A stretch of DNA of 6,898 nucleotides from NCBI GenBank assembly GCA_964538675.1, contig CAZIGM010000073.1:1-6898 (forward strand). Reading direction: 5' to 3'. Positions 1 to 5,991 of this stretch are shown one piece after another (positions within the stretch are counted from its first letter, which is position 1; each line of letters opens with the position of its first letter). The DNA is from CAZIGM01 sp964538675. GTDB taxonomy: Bacteria; Bacillota; Bacilli; Tepidibacillales; Tepidibacillaceae. Position numbers and translations under genes: made by a program. The notes beneath the pieces were generated by a model. The model did not search any database, was not told where the DNA came from, and worked only from the letters and a program-made list of their open reading frames with translations.

Positions 1-169
1 TAACGTTATTATTGTTTTCTCTTCATTCTTCTAGTCGTAGGCGATTTCCTATAACACCTTTTATACGAATCTATTATTTCGTGTTATATGCTTAATTTGT
101 GGTATCTGCGATTGTATTTCGTGTAATAATCCTATGGAAGTTTATTTTGGTTTTTATTTTAAAAGTCTC
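1..169. other. Non-coding left edge with imperfect palindrome and direct repeat
   Basis: No convincing gene is visible here. The arms TATAACA (50-56) and TGTTATA (82-88) are perfect inverted repeats, and inside them CGAA (66-69) can pair with TTCG (78-81). This leaves a nine-base one-sided bulge (57-65) and an eight-base loop. The decamer TATTTCGTGT occurs twice in direct orientation, at 75-84 and 115-124, exactly 40 bp apart. The first eight bases (TAACGTTA) are a perfect palindrome. The segment lies directly downstream of a tyrosine recombinase gene, where attachment sites are often found, but the window ends before any boundary can be defined. Confidence 0.5.
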
Positions 170-201
170 TTAGTCAATTATTTGATCTAAAGGACTTTTA
201 A
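159..201. repeat. Imperfect stem-loop across the recombinase stop codon
   Basis: TTAAAAGTC (159-167) pairs perfectly with GACTTTTAA (193-201). The stem continues with CTTAG (169-173) against CTAAAG (187-192, one bulged A) and TCAA (174-177) against TTGA (182-185), closing on a 4-base loop. About 18 base pairs form in all. The recombinase stop codon (170-172) lies inside it. Neither strand has a T-run directly after the stem, so it is not a standard intrinsic terminator, although it may still act as a 3' end or a recombinase-related site. Confidence 0.55.
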
Positions 202-1231
202 TTCTACTGATATCCTTCCTACTCACGTGTGTATAAATTTCAGTAGTCTTAATATTTCTATGACCTAATAATTCTTGGATATATCTTAAGTCTATGCCTC
301 CTTCTAGCAAATGAGTTGCAAATGAATGACGCAAAGAATGTACTGAAACATTCTTTTGTATTTTTGATTTGTAACGGGCCTTTTCAAAAATCTTTTGGAC
401 AGAACGTTCTGTCAAATGTTTATCTTCATTGCTACTAGGAAAGATCCAATCTATAGGTCTATATTTTTTAGTATAGTTCCGTAATTCTTTTAAAGCTGCT
501 TCCGATAAAATCACATAACGGTCTTTTTTACCTTTTCCCTGTCTTATATGTATCATCATTCGAGTACTATCTATATCTTTGATCTTTAAACGTACTACTT
601 CACTAACACGCAATCCAGATGAATATACCAAGAAAAGAATTGCTCTATGCTTATCATTTTGAACTGAATTTAATAATCTCAAAACTTCTTCCTGACTAAG
701 AACATCAGGTAGCTTATGTTCTTTTTTAGGTCTATGAATATTTATCTGTATAATTTGTTTTAAAACTACATTATATATAAATTTCATCGCACTAATTGAT
801 TGATTTACATACGAATGAGATTTATTTTCATTATTCAATAGATTTAATAAATATCTCTGTAATTCTTCATTGTTTAAATCTTTTGGGTGTTTTTTATAAT
901 ATATACACAGGCGGCGTATATGTCCTAAATAAGATTTTCTTGTTTTTTGACTATAACCTTTTAATCTTAATTGGTCTTCCATATCTTTTAACAAATCTAT
1001 GATTTGTTGAGAAAAAATTTCTTGTTTTAAAGAATCATCAAAAATTATTTCCGCATCTTTATAAATTTCTAGTAATTTATCTATAGAACCTTTATTAAAA
1101 GGTATATGCCAATGATTAGAGCGCCATTTAACTCCAGGAATAACTTTCATATGACTTTTGTTTTCCAAAGAATTGTTTTGGAAAAATACTTTTATCTCAG
1201 AGTTATTTTCTTTTTCTAGCTTAATAATCAT
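170..1231 (-). CDS. Tyrosine recombinase/integrase, IntI/XerD-like, with N-terminal add-on domain
   Basis: A site-specific DNA strand-exchange enzyme of 353 residues. The full catalytic set is visible: R208 (SSGLRVSE), K233 (GKGKKDR), H298 and R301 (HSLRH), H324 (LLGHRN) and nucleophile Y333 (EIYTHVS). A SAM-like core-binding domain covers about residues 75-160. The C-terminal half and the ending RIKSPLD resemble integron integrases, but the extra segment typical of true IntI is not evident, so it is better called an integron-integrase-like or XerD-like recombinase. The first 70 or so residues are an add-on containing IPGVKWRSNHWHIPF, reminiscent of HARP-type (SMARCAL1) modules. ATG at 1229-1231 is chosen because GAGGTG (1239-1244) sits 7 nt upstream; an in-frame TTG at 1244-1246 overlaps that site. 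No cargo or partner genes are visible. The target site is unknown. Confidence 0.93.
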   Translation of the reverse strand: MIIKLEKENNSEIKVFFQNNSLENKSHMKVIPGVKWRSNHWHIPFNKGSIDKLLEIYKDAEIIFDDSLKQEIFSQQIIDLLKDMEDQLRLKGYSQKTRKSYLGHIRRLCIYYKKHPKDLNNEELQRYLLNLLNNENKSHSYVNQSISAMKFIYNVVLKQIIQINIHRPKKEHKLPDVLSQEEVLRLLNSVQNDKHRAILFLVYSSGLRVSEVVRLKIKDIDSTRMMIHIRQGKGKKDRYVILSEAALKELRNYTKKYRPIDWIFPSSNEDKHLTERSVQKIFEKARYKSKIQKNVSVHSLRHSFATHLLEGGIDLRYIQELLGHRNIKTTEIYTHVSRKDISRIKSPLDQIID

Positions 1232-1238
1232 TGAAATA

Positions 1239-1244
1239 CACCTC
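1239..1244 (-). promoter_or_regulatory. Ribosome binding site fixing the recombinase start
   Basis: GAGGTG on the minus strand, 7 nt before the ATG at 1231. It overlaps the upstream in-frame TTG at 1244-1246, which rules that codon out as the likely start. Confidence 0.75.
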
Positions 1245-1255
1245 AATCTATTAAC

Positions 1256-1309
1256 CTATTTTATCTGGATAAATCCTTCTAATATTTTACATTCTACATT
1301 ATCCACCAT
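1256..1309 (-). CDS. Possible 17-codon leader ORF upstream of the recombinase
   Basis: A short ATG...TAG frame encoding MVDNVECKILEGFIQIK ends 24 nt before the recombinase ATG. A strong GGAGG (1313-1317) lies 3 nt before its ATG, or 6 nt before the following GTG codon at 1304-1306. No other gene start is available for that Shine-Dalgarno sequence. The position would suit a leader peptide coupled to recombinase translation. The peptide has no recognisable family and could equally be a gene remnant or chance, so this is tentative. Confidence 0.25.
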   Translation of the reverse strand: MVDNVECKILEGFIQIK

Positions 1310-1350
1310 ATTCCTCCATAAATAAACATTTTTTTTAAAAATGACTAATA

Positions 1351-1418
1351 TAAAAAGAGAATAACTTCAATATGTAAAAAGGACAAGTTAGTCCAAAACA
1401 TATTAATAAGTTATTCTC
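1351..1418 (-). terminator. Intrinsic terminator of the recQ-methyltransferase unit
   Basis: GAGAATAACTT (1357-1367) and AAGTTATTCTC (1408-1418) are perfect 11-bp arms. AATATGT (1369-1375) and ACATATT (1398-1404) extend the stem, and GGAC (1381-1384) with GTCC (1391-1394) forms a nested tip around a six-base loop. Read on the minus strand the stem is followed at once by TTTTTATATT, as in a rho-independent terminator, 40 nt past the methyltransferase stop. It is unusually long for a terminator. The plus strand has no immediate T-run. Confidence 0.8.
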
Positions 1419-1434
1419 AGAGATAATATTTTTA

Positions 1435-1464
1435 CTTTATCATTAGTTTCTTTATCATTAGTTT
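1435..1464. repeat. Perfect 15-bp tandem duplication at the methyltransferase stop
   Basis: CTTTATCATTAGTTT occurs twice back to back (1435-1449 and 1450-1464). The right copy holds the methyltransferase stop codon and its penultimate region. The left copy lies just past the stop and carries a second in-frame TAA. Because 15 bp is five codons, loss of one copy would leave the protein unchanged. It looks like recent replication slippage. Confidence 0.9.
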
Positions 1465-2660
1465 CTTTGTATTTTCTTAACAAAAACAACCTTAAGATAA
1501 TTGCCTTCCTTATATTCATCTATTACTTGAAAATCATCTGGAAGTGAAAACTCCTCCATTATTTCATATCTCCAACTACTATTTATAAATGCTTTATCAA
1601 TAAAGGTCTTAAATTTATTCATATTAAAATTACTATAATTAGTAGAAGCAATAATAATACCATTATCTTCCGTTATAGCTATTGCTTCCTTTAACAGACC
1701 AACATAATCCTTAGCCACACTAAAAATATGCTTTTTCGATCTTGCAAAGTTTGGCGGATCAAGGATAACAATATCAAATCTTAAATTTTTCTTAATGGCA
1801 TATTTAAAGTAATTAAATACATCTTCAACAATAATATCTTGAGAGTTATAATCAATTTTATTAACTTTAAATTGCTCTCTCGTCCTATTTAAACTTCTAT
1901 TTGCAAGGTCAACACTTGTTGTTTTACTTGCACCACCCAAAGCTGCACACACAGAAAAAGTTCCAGTATATGAAAAGGTATTTAAAACGCTCATTCCTTT
2001 TGAATATTTATCTTTTAGTGTTCTTCTTACATCTCTTTGATCCAAAAACATACCTACCATAGGTCCATCATTTAAATAGATTAAAAACTTGACTCCATTT
2101 TCCTTTACTACAATTGGAAAGTGACCTCTTTCACCACTTACAAAGTCATTTTCTTCAATATATTCTTCTTCATAATCAAATCTTTTTTTCTGATAAATTC
2201 CCTTATATTCAATCAGTTCATTAATTGAATTTATTACTTCATCTTTAAATTCATATATACCCTTACTGTACCAATTAATTAGGTAGTAACCATCGAAATA
2301 ATCAATAGTTACTCCACCTATTCCATCACCTTCACCATTAAAAACCCTAAAGGCTGTGGTATCATCATCATAGTAATATTTTTTTCGTTTTTCTATTGCA
2401 GATTTTATCTTATTATGAAAAAAGGTCTGATCTATTATTTCCTTTTCATTTCTACTTAAAATCCAGCCTAAACCCTTGTTTTGTATTCCATAATACCCCT
2501 TACAAATAAAATTATTATTTTCATCAAGAAGATTGACAATTGTTCCTTCTTCATTGATCAGATCAAGATTAAATATTGAATCTTTTAAAATTAATGGATA
2601 TCCATTATGATACCTCTTTTTATACTTTGGGTTAACATATAGATTAAATTCTTTTTTCAT
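1458..2660 (-). CDS. Class I SAM-dependent rRNA methyltransferase, RlmI/RlmK-like
   Basis: A 400-residue cytoplasmic enzyme predicted to methylate ribosomal RNA using S-adenosylmethionine. An N-terminal PUA-type RNA-binding domain (about 5-75) is followed by the linker signature NGEGDGIGGVTID (108-120). The Rossmann methyltransferase domain shows FLDQR (205-209), the SAM loop NTFSYTGTFS (227-236), acidic D251 and D280, and DPPNFARSK (301-309). The length fits COG1092 proteins. Escherichia coli RlmI makes m5C1962 in 23S rRNA with a cysteine in its FSCSG segment; here the equivalent reads ASTNYSN (338-344) without cysteine, so the exact product is uncertain. ATG at 2660 is preferred, with AGGA (2669-2672) 8 nt upstream; an in-frame ATG at 2690 has no evident ribosome site. 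The gene follows recQ by 53 nt, probably co-transcribed, with a terminator downstream. Confidence 0.9.
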   Translation of the reverse strand: MKKEFNLYVNPKYKKRYHNGYPLILKDSIFNLDLINEEGTIVNLLDENNNFICKGYYGIQNKGLGWILSRNEKEIIDQTFFHNKIKSAIEKRKKYYYDDDTTAFRVFNGEGDGIGGVTIDYFDGYYLINWYSKGIYEFKDEVINSINELIEYKGIYQKKRFDYEEEYIEENDFVSGERGHFPIVVKENGVKFLIYLNDGPMVGMFLDQRDVRRTLKDKYSKGMSVLNTFSYTGTFSVCAALGGASKTTSVDLANRSLNRTREQFKVNKIDYNSQDIIVEDVFNYFKYAIKKNLRFDIVILDPPNFARSKKHIFSVAKDYVGLLKEAIAITEDNGIIIASTNYSNFNMNKFKTFIDKAFINSSWRYEIMEEFSLPDDFQVIDEYKEGNYLKVVFVKKIQRN

Positions 2661-2713
2661 TTTTATTATCCTATCCTCTTCTTTTAACATATTTAAATGT
2701 TTCGATTATCTAT

Positions 2714-4513
2714 CTAAGAACCTTGTTGATCAACATAATTTTTGATAGCCACAATAAATTTTTCTCCGTATTTTTCTAACTTAAAAGCTCCTACACCAGA
2801 TATAGCTAGCATATCCTCTTTGATGATTGGATATGTACTACTCATTTCCTTTAATGTTGCATCAGAGAAAACAACAAAAGGAGGTACATCCTGTTCATCT
2901 GCTAATTGTTTGCGAAGCAATCTAAGTGTCTCAAAAAGATTCATATCAACAGCTGTATTTTCTTTCTCTAGATTTTTTTGTTTTACAACTGCTCGTTTAA
3001 TAGTAATTTGTTTATTTCCTTGTAAAGTAGCATAAGCTGATTTATTTAATTTCAATGTGGGATACTTATCGCCGTTTAAAGATATATAACCATCAGCAAT
3101 AAGAAAGGATATTAACTCCTTTATAGTAGCTTTAGGATATTCTTTCATAATTCCATATGTAGTCAAATTCTTAAATCCCATCGTTCTTATTTTTTCTGTA
3201 TTAGATCCACGAAGAACATCGGTCACTAAGCCATTTCCAAAGCGTTCACCCATTCGTTTAATACATGAAAATATCTTTTGTGCCTCAGTTGTAATATCTG
3301 TTTGTTCAATATTATTATTGCAATTGCCGCAATTATTACAAGGATCCTTTATATCCTTTTCTCCGAAATATTCTAAAATATATTTTCTTAAACATTTATC
3401 AGTATTACAGTAATCTATAATTTCGTTCAATTTTTGATAATCATTAGTTTTGTCTATATTTTCACTACCCATTTCTATCAAAAACCTATTTGTGACAATA
3501 TCTGATGAAGAGAAAAGTAATATACAATCGGCATTTTCCCCATCACGACCCGCTCTACCTGCCTCTTGATAATAGCTTTCCATATTTTTTGGCATATTGT
3601 AATGAATTACATATGATATATTTGACTTGTCAATACCCATTCCAAATGCATTTGTAGCAACCATTATACGTGCTCTATCATATAGAAAATCCTCTTGATT
3701 CTTTGTTCGTTTACTTTCTGAAAGCCCTGCGTGATAACTCGTTGCTAAATAACCCTTTTTATTTAACTTGTCACACACTGACTCTACCGTTTTTCTTGTA
3801 GATGCATATATAATTCCTGATTTACTCTCATTATTAATAAGATATGATAACAAATAATTAAATTTTTTCTCTGGTTTCACAACCTCAAAATATAGATTAT
3901 TTCTATCAAAGCCTGTCGTAAGTGAAAATGGATTATTTAATTTTAAAAGCATATTTATATCATCTTTAACCTGCGGCGTCGCTGTAGCAGTAAAAGCCGC
4001 CATTACTGGTCTTTCTGGTAAATAACTTACAATTTTAGAAATCTGTGTGTAGCTTGGACGAAAATCATGTCCCCACTGTGATACACAATGTGCCTCATCA
4101 ATCGCCACCATTGATACTTTTATCGATTGTATCAACATTAAAAAGTTATCAGTATCAAGTCTTTCTGGTGCCACATAAATGAGCTTATACATTCCTAATT
4201 TTGCATTGGCCACAACATTTGTCAATTCTTTATTACTAAGTGAACTATTAATAAATGCTGCCTTTATTCCTGTTTCAGACAAAGTATCAACTTGATCCTT
4301 CATTAAAGATATAAGCGGTGAAATGACAATAGTTACGCCATCAAAAACAAGTGATGGTAATTGATAACATATTGATTTACCAGAGCCAGTTGGCATTATA
4401 GCTAAAACATCATTTTTATTTAATATTTGTTCAATAATTTCTCTTTGCCCATTCCTAAAATCATCATATCCAAAATATTGCTGCAACAAGTTATTCATTT
4501 GAGAATTTATCAT
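2714..4513 (-). CDS. recQ: ATP-dependent DNA helicase RecQ
   Basis: A full-length RecQ of 599 residues: a superfamily 2, 3'-to-5' DNA helicase acting in recombinational repair and stalled-fork processing. Domains in order: helicase lobe 1 with Walker A MPTGSGKS (40-47), DEAH (139-142), the aromatic-rich loop CVSQWGHDFRP (143-153) and FTATAT (174-179); lobe 2 with QEAGRAGRDG (316-325); a zinc module with probable ligands C374, C392, C395 and C398; the winged-helix RQC domain (about 404-507); and a single C-terminal HRDC domain (about 525-595) for structured or single-stranded DNA. Nothing essential is missing. ATG at 4513 is chosen: GGAAAGG (4527-4533) is 13 nt upstream, a little far, whereas the in-frame GTG at 4522 would leave only 4 nt. 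The rRNA methyltransferase gene follows in the same direction. Confidence 0.97.
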   Translation of the reverse strand: MINSQMNNLLQQYFGYDDFRNGQREIIEQILNKNDVLAIMPTGSGKSICYQLPSLVFDGVTIVISPLISLMKDQVDTLSETGIKAAFINSSLSNKELTNVVANAKLGMYKLIYVAPERLDTDNFLMLIQSIKVSMVAIDEAHCVSQWGHDFRPSYTQISKIVSYLPERPVMAAFTATATPQVKDDINMLLKLNNPFSLTTGFDRNNLYFEVVKPEKKFNYLLSYLINNESKSGIIYASTRKTVESVCDKLNKKGYLATSYHAGLSESKRTKNQEDFLYDRARIMVATNAFGMGIDKSNISYVIHYNMPKNMESYYQEAGRAGRDGENADCILLFSSSDIVTNRFLIEMGSENIDKTNDYQKLNEIIDYCNTDKCLRKYILEYFGEKDIKDPCNNCGNCNNNIEQTDITTEAQKIFSCIKRMGERFGNGLVTDVLRGSNTEKIRTMGFKNLTTYGIMKEYPKATIKELISFLIADGYISLNGDKYPTLKLNKSAYATLQGNKQITIKRAVVKQKNLEKENTAVDMNLFETLRLLRKQLADEQDVPPFVVFSDATLKEMSSTYPIIKEDMLAISGVGAFKLEKYGEKFIVAIKNYVDQQGS

Positions 4514-4603
4514 TTCTACCACTTTACCTTTCCAAATAATAAAAAATAAAATTCATACAATCATTTTAACAAAAAAACTGTAAAAGAATGCAGTTCCTTT
4601 AAT

Positions 4604-4732
4604 ATAAAGCCGAACTTTATTCAGATGGAGTTTTAACTCCACCTGAATTCTAGTACTCAAGAGTACAAGTGACGCTAAGACACTAAAGTGTCAAGTCGTC
4701 CTATGTGAGACTTGCACACTTTGTGTGTAAGT
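4604..4732. other. Cluster of five palindromes; possible structured RNA or mobile-element remnant
   Basis: Five hairpins follow each other almost without spacing. Hairpin 1 pairs ATAAAG with CTTTAT (4604-4620). Hairpin 2 pairs ATTCAG-TGGAGT with ACTCCA-CTGAAT (4619-4648, one mismatch). Hairpin 3 pairs GTACTC with GAGTAC (4653-4666). Hairpin 4 pairs GACG-GACACT with AGTGTC-CGTC (4671-4700, with a 4x4 internal loop). Hairpin 5 pairs ACTTGCACAC with GTGTGTAAGT (4710-4732, one G-T). The 120 bases 4621-4740 contain 51 G or C (42%), against 12 of 60 in 4541-4600. No open reading frame of note crosses it. The density of pairing and the shifted composition argue for a functional structured RNA, a palindromic intergenic repeat or an IS200/IS605-type end. 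I could not assign it to a known family, nor decide the strand: one imperfect pair is a wobble on plus and another on minus. Confidence 0.6.
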
Positions 4733-4760
4733 GGGGATCTTATCATATCTGGAAAAACAT

Positions 4761-4790
4761 AAAAAAACCACCTTAATAAATGGTAGTTTT
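4761..4790 (-). terminator. Intrinsic terminator of the carbonic anhydrase gene
   Basis: On the minus strand AAAACTACC pairs with GGTGGTTTT (9 bp including one U-G wobble) around a 9-base loop, and the right arm runs straight into further T residues (seven in a row in total). It lies 66 nt past the carbonic anhydrase stop codon. The wobble forms only in minus-strand RNA, which supports that direction. Confidence 0.85.
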
Positions 4791-4856
4791 CTTTATCATA
4801 TCTATCAATCATCTCAACATTATATATTAAATTTTCTAAAATATTAACTCTGAATA

Positions 4857-5480
4857 TTATTCAATTCTTTCAAAGATTCGTTCTACTTTATTATAATTAT
4901 AGATAATACCGTTGCCAATATCATAATACCATCCAAAGATTTCTATAGATTTATTTTGATATTTTTCCTTAATGTAAGGATATGTTAGGAGATGATTAAT
5001 TTGCAAAATAATATTTTCTTGTTCAACTAACCAATCAACATTATCATAGTTAAATTTTTCTTTTAATTTTTCAATCTTCTCTTTTACAGGTTCAGCTAAT
5101 TCTAACCATTTTTTTGTATGTGGAATAGTATCTAAAAATTCTTTATCAGAGTACATTGCTCTACAACCGCCACAATCTGTATGTCCACATATTACAATAT
5201 TTTTTACCTCTAATACTTTTACAGCATATTCTATAGCAGATGTAGTCGCTAAATATTCAGATGATGGTCTGTAATGGGGTACAATATTGGCTATATTACG
5301 GATAATAAATAGATCGCCAGGTAAACTTTTAGTTATCATTGAAGGAATAATTCTTGAATCTGAACAGCTAATAAATAGAGTATGAGGGCATTGTTTATTA
5401 CTCAAATTCTGAAACAATATTTTATTCTTTTCAAATTCATCCTTAGTAAATTCTTTTACACCATCAAATAATTCTTTCAT
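4857..5480 (-). CDS. Beta-class carbonic anhydrase
   Basis: A 207-residue zinc enzyme interconverting CO2 and bicarbonate in the cytoplasm, presumably for bicarbonate supply to carboxylases or for pH balance. The active-site motif ISCSDSR (37-43) supplies zinc ligand C39 and the Asp41-Arg43 dyad. GHTDCGG (99-105) supplies ligands H100 and C103. IRNIAN (60-65) is the conserved strand lining the pocket. The length is normal and no signal peptide is present. The start is secure: AGGAGGT (5486-5492) lies 5 nt before the ATG. The gene follows the truncated GNAT frame by 60 nt and ends at its own terminator. A TATATA (minus strand) about 40 nt before the start could be a -10 element, but no good -35 is visible. 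Nearby genes give no hint of a special pathway. Confidence 0.96.
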   Translation of the reverse strand: MKELFDGVKEFTKDEFEKNKILFQNLSNKQCPHTLFISCSDSRIIPSMITKSLPGDLFIIRNIANIVPHYRPSSEYLATTSAIEYAVKVLEVKNIVICGHTDCGGCRAMYSDKEFLDTIPHTKKWLELAEPVKEKIEKLKEKFNYDNVDWLVEQENIILQINHLLTYPYIKEKYQNKSIEIFGWYYDIGNGIIYNYNKVERIFERIE

Positions 5481-5485
5481 ACTTG

Positions 5486-5492
5486 ACCTCCT
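5486..5492 (-). promoter_or_regulatory. Consensus ribosome binding site of carbonic anhydrase
   Basis: AGGAGGT on the minus strand, 5 nt before the ATG. It is the strongest Shine-Dalgarno sequence in the window and suggests efficient translation. Confidence 0.9.
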
Positions 5493-5540
5493 GGTTTTAT
5501 TCTTCTAAGAAGTCCTTATATATCACTTTCATATAACAGG

Positions 5541-5849
5541 CTAATTACCCCAAGCTTTTTCAGATAATCTATATCCAATCTCATATTCATTTCCTTTGTT
5601 TTTAATTATTACACATGTTCCTACAAACTTATTACTACTCTTATTAATTATTGCCATTACCAAAAAATCATTTGTCGGATCTTTATATTTCTCAACTAAT
5701 CGTTCTAACTCTTCCATATTTTCTTTTTTTGTTTTAGCTTTACCAGAAATATATTTCATTACATTATTATTTTCTTGCATTTCAGTAAATTCTCGAAAAT
5801 CAGATAATTTTAATTTTCTTGCGTATAATCTTTTTGTGTTAAATATCAT
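5541..5849 (-). pseudogene. GNAT acetyltransferase (RimJ/RimL-like), C-terminally truncated
   Basis: The 102 residues match the N-terminal part of acetyl-CoA-dependent N-acetyltransferases of the Acetyltransf_3 type, which usually run to about 170-180 residues. Visible are the opening strand and helix (NTKRLYARKLKLSDFREF, 4-21), the central strands (FLVMAIINK and FVGTCVIIK), and the hallmark EIGYRLSEKAWGN (90-102). A TAG stop follows exactly where the acetyl-CoA pyrophosphate loop (typically WGNGYATEA-like) should continue, so the cofactor site is missing and the product is probably inactive. Past the stop, another frame reads LACYMKVIYKDFLEE then stop, possibly the remains of a C-terminus joined by an internal deletion, but this is not proven. 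ATG at 5849 is preferred: AAGGGAAG lies upstream and the family starts this way. A longer in-frame start at 5903 is less likely. The original substrate cannot be told. Confidence 0.75.
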
Positions 5850-5991
5850 AATATCATCTTCCCTTATATTAACCAATAAGTATAATTTTATATGGTATAT
5901 CAATTTATTAAAAGACTCAATATTAATAATCTAATTTTAGGAAATGATTTCTTTTAGGAATTTTTTATCAAAAATGAAAATTCATATAATT
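5850..5991. other. Short intergenic region between lipoprotein and GNAT remnant
   Basis: AT-rich DNA without a gene. TTTTAGGAA is directly repeated (5935-5943 and 5952-5960) with GAAAT-G-ATTTC (5941-5951) between the copies. A weak inverted repeat, GAATTTT (5958-5964) and AAAATTC (5977-5983), sits just past the lipoprotein stop, but no T-run follows it on the minus strand, so it is at best a poor terminator. Confidence 0.4.

Larger units (their letters stand above)
4514..4856. other. 343-bp intergenic region upstream of recQ
   Basis: This gap contains no credible gene. From right to left in the direction of transcription it holds the 3' flank and terminator of the carbonic anhydrase gene (4761-4790), the five-palindrome cluster (4604-4732), and an AT-rich stretch (4527-4603) with a TAAAAT hexamer (4563-4568) that could be a recQ -10 element, though no good -35 partner is visible. 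An 11-bp direct repeat, TTATCATATCT, flanks the terminator at 4740-4750 and 4793-4803. Confidence 0.7.

Noticed and set aside
796..1002. Plus-strand open frame of 68 codons
   Set aside because: Lies inside the recombinase gene on the opposite strand, has no family resemblance and no ribosome site of note.
1..1457. A true integron (intI with attI and cassette array)
   Set aside because: The IntI-specific insert is not evident, no cassette genes or multiple attC sites are visible, and the only bulged hairpin fits the attC boxes poorly and is on the 3' side of the gene.
2661..2690. Longer methyltransferase start at 2690
   Set aside because: No ribosome binding site before it, whereas AGGA is well placed before the ATG at 2660, where similarity to PUA domains begins.
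2742..3035. Plus-strand open frame of 97 codons
   Set aside because: Antisense to the conserved HRDC and RQC coding region of recQ; the protein is low-complexity shadow sequence.
4604..4732. CRISPR array
   Set aside because: The palindromes differ from one another and there are no equal spacers or repeated units.
5596..5934. Plus-strand open frame of 112 codons
   Set aside because: Mirror of the GNAT frame; its hydrophobic look follows from AT-rich antisense composition, while the minus frame has clear GNAT motifs.
5935..5983. Terminator of the lipoprotein gene
   Set aside because: The inverted repeat has a 12-base loop and no following T-run on the minus strand.
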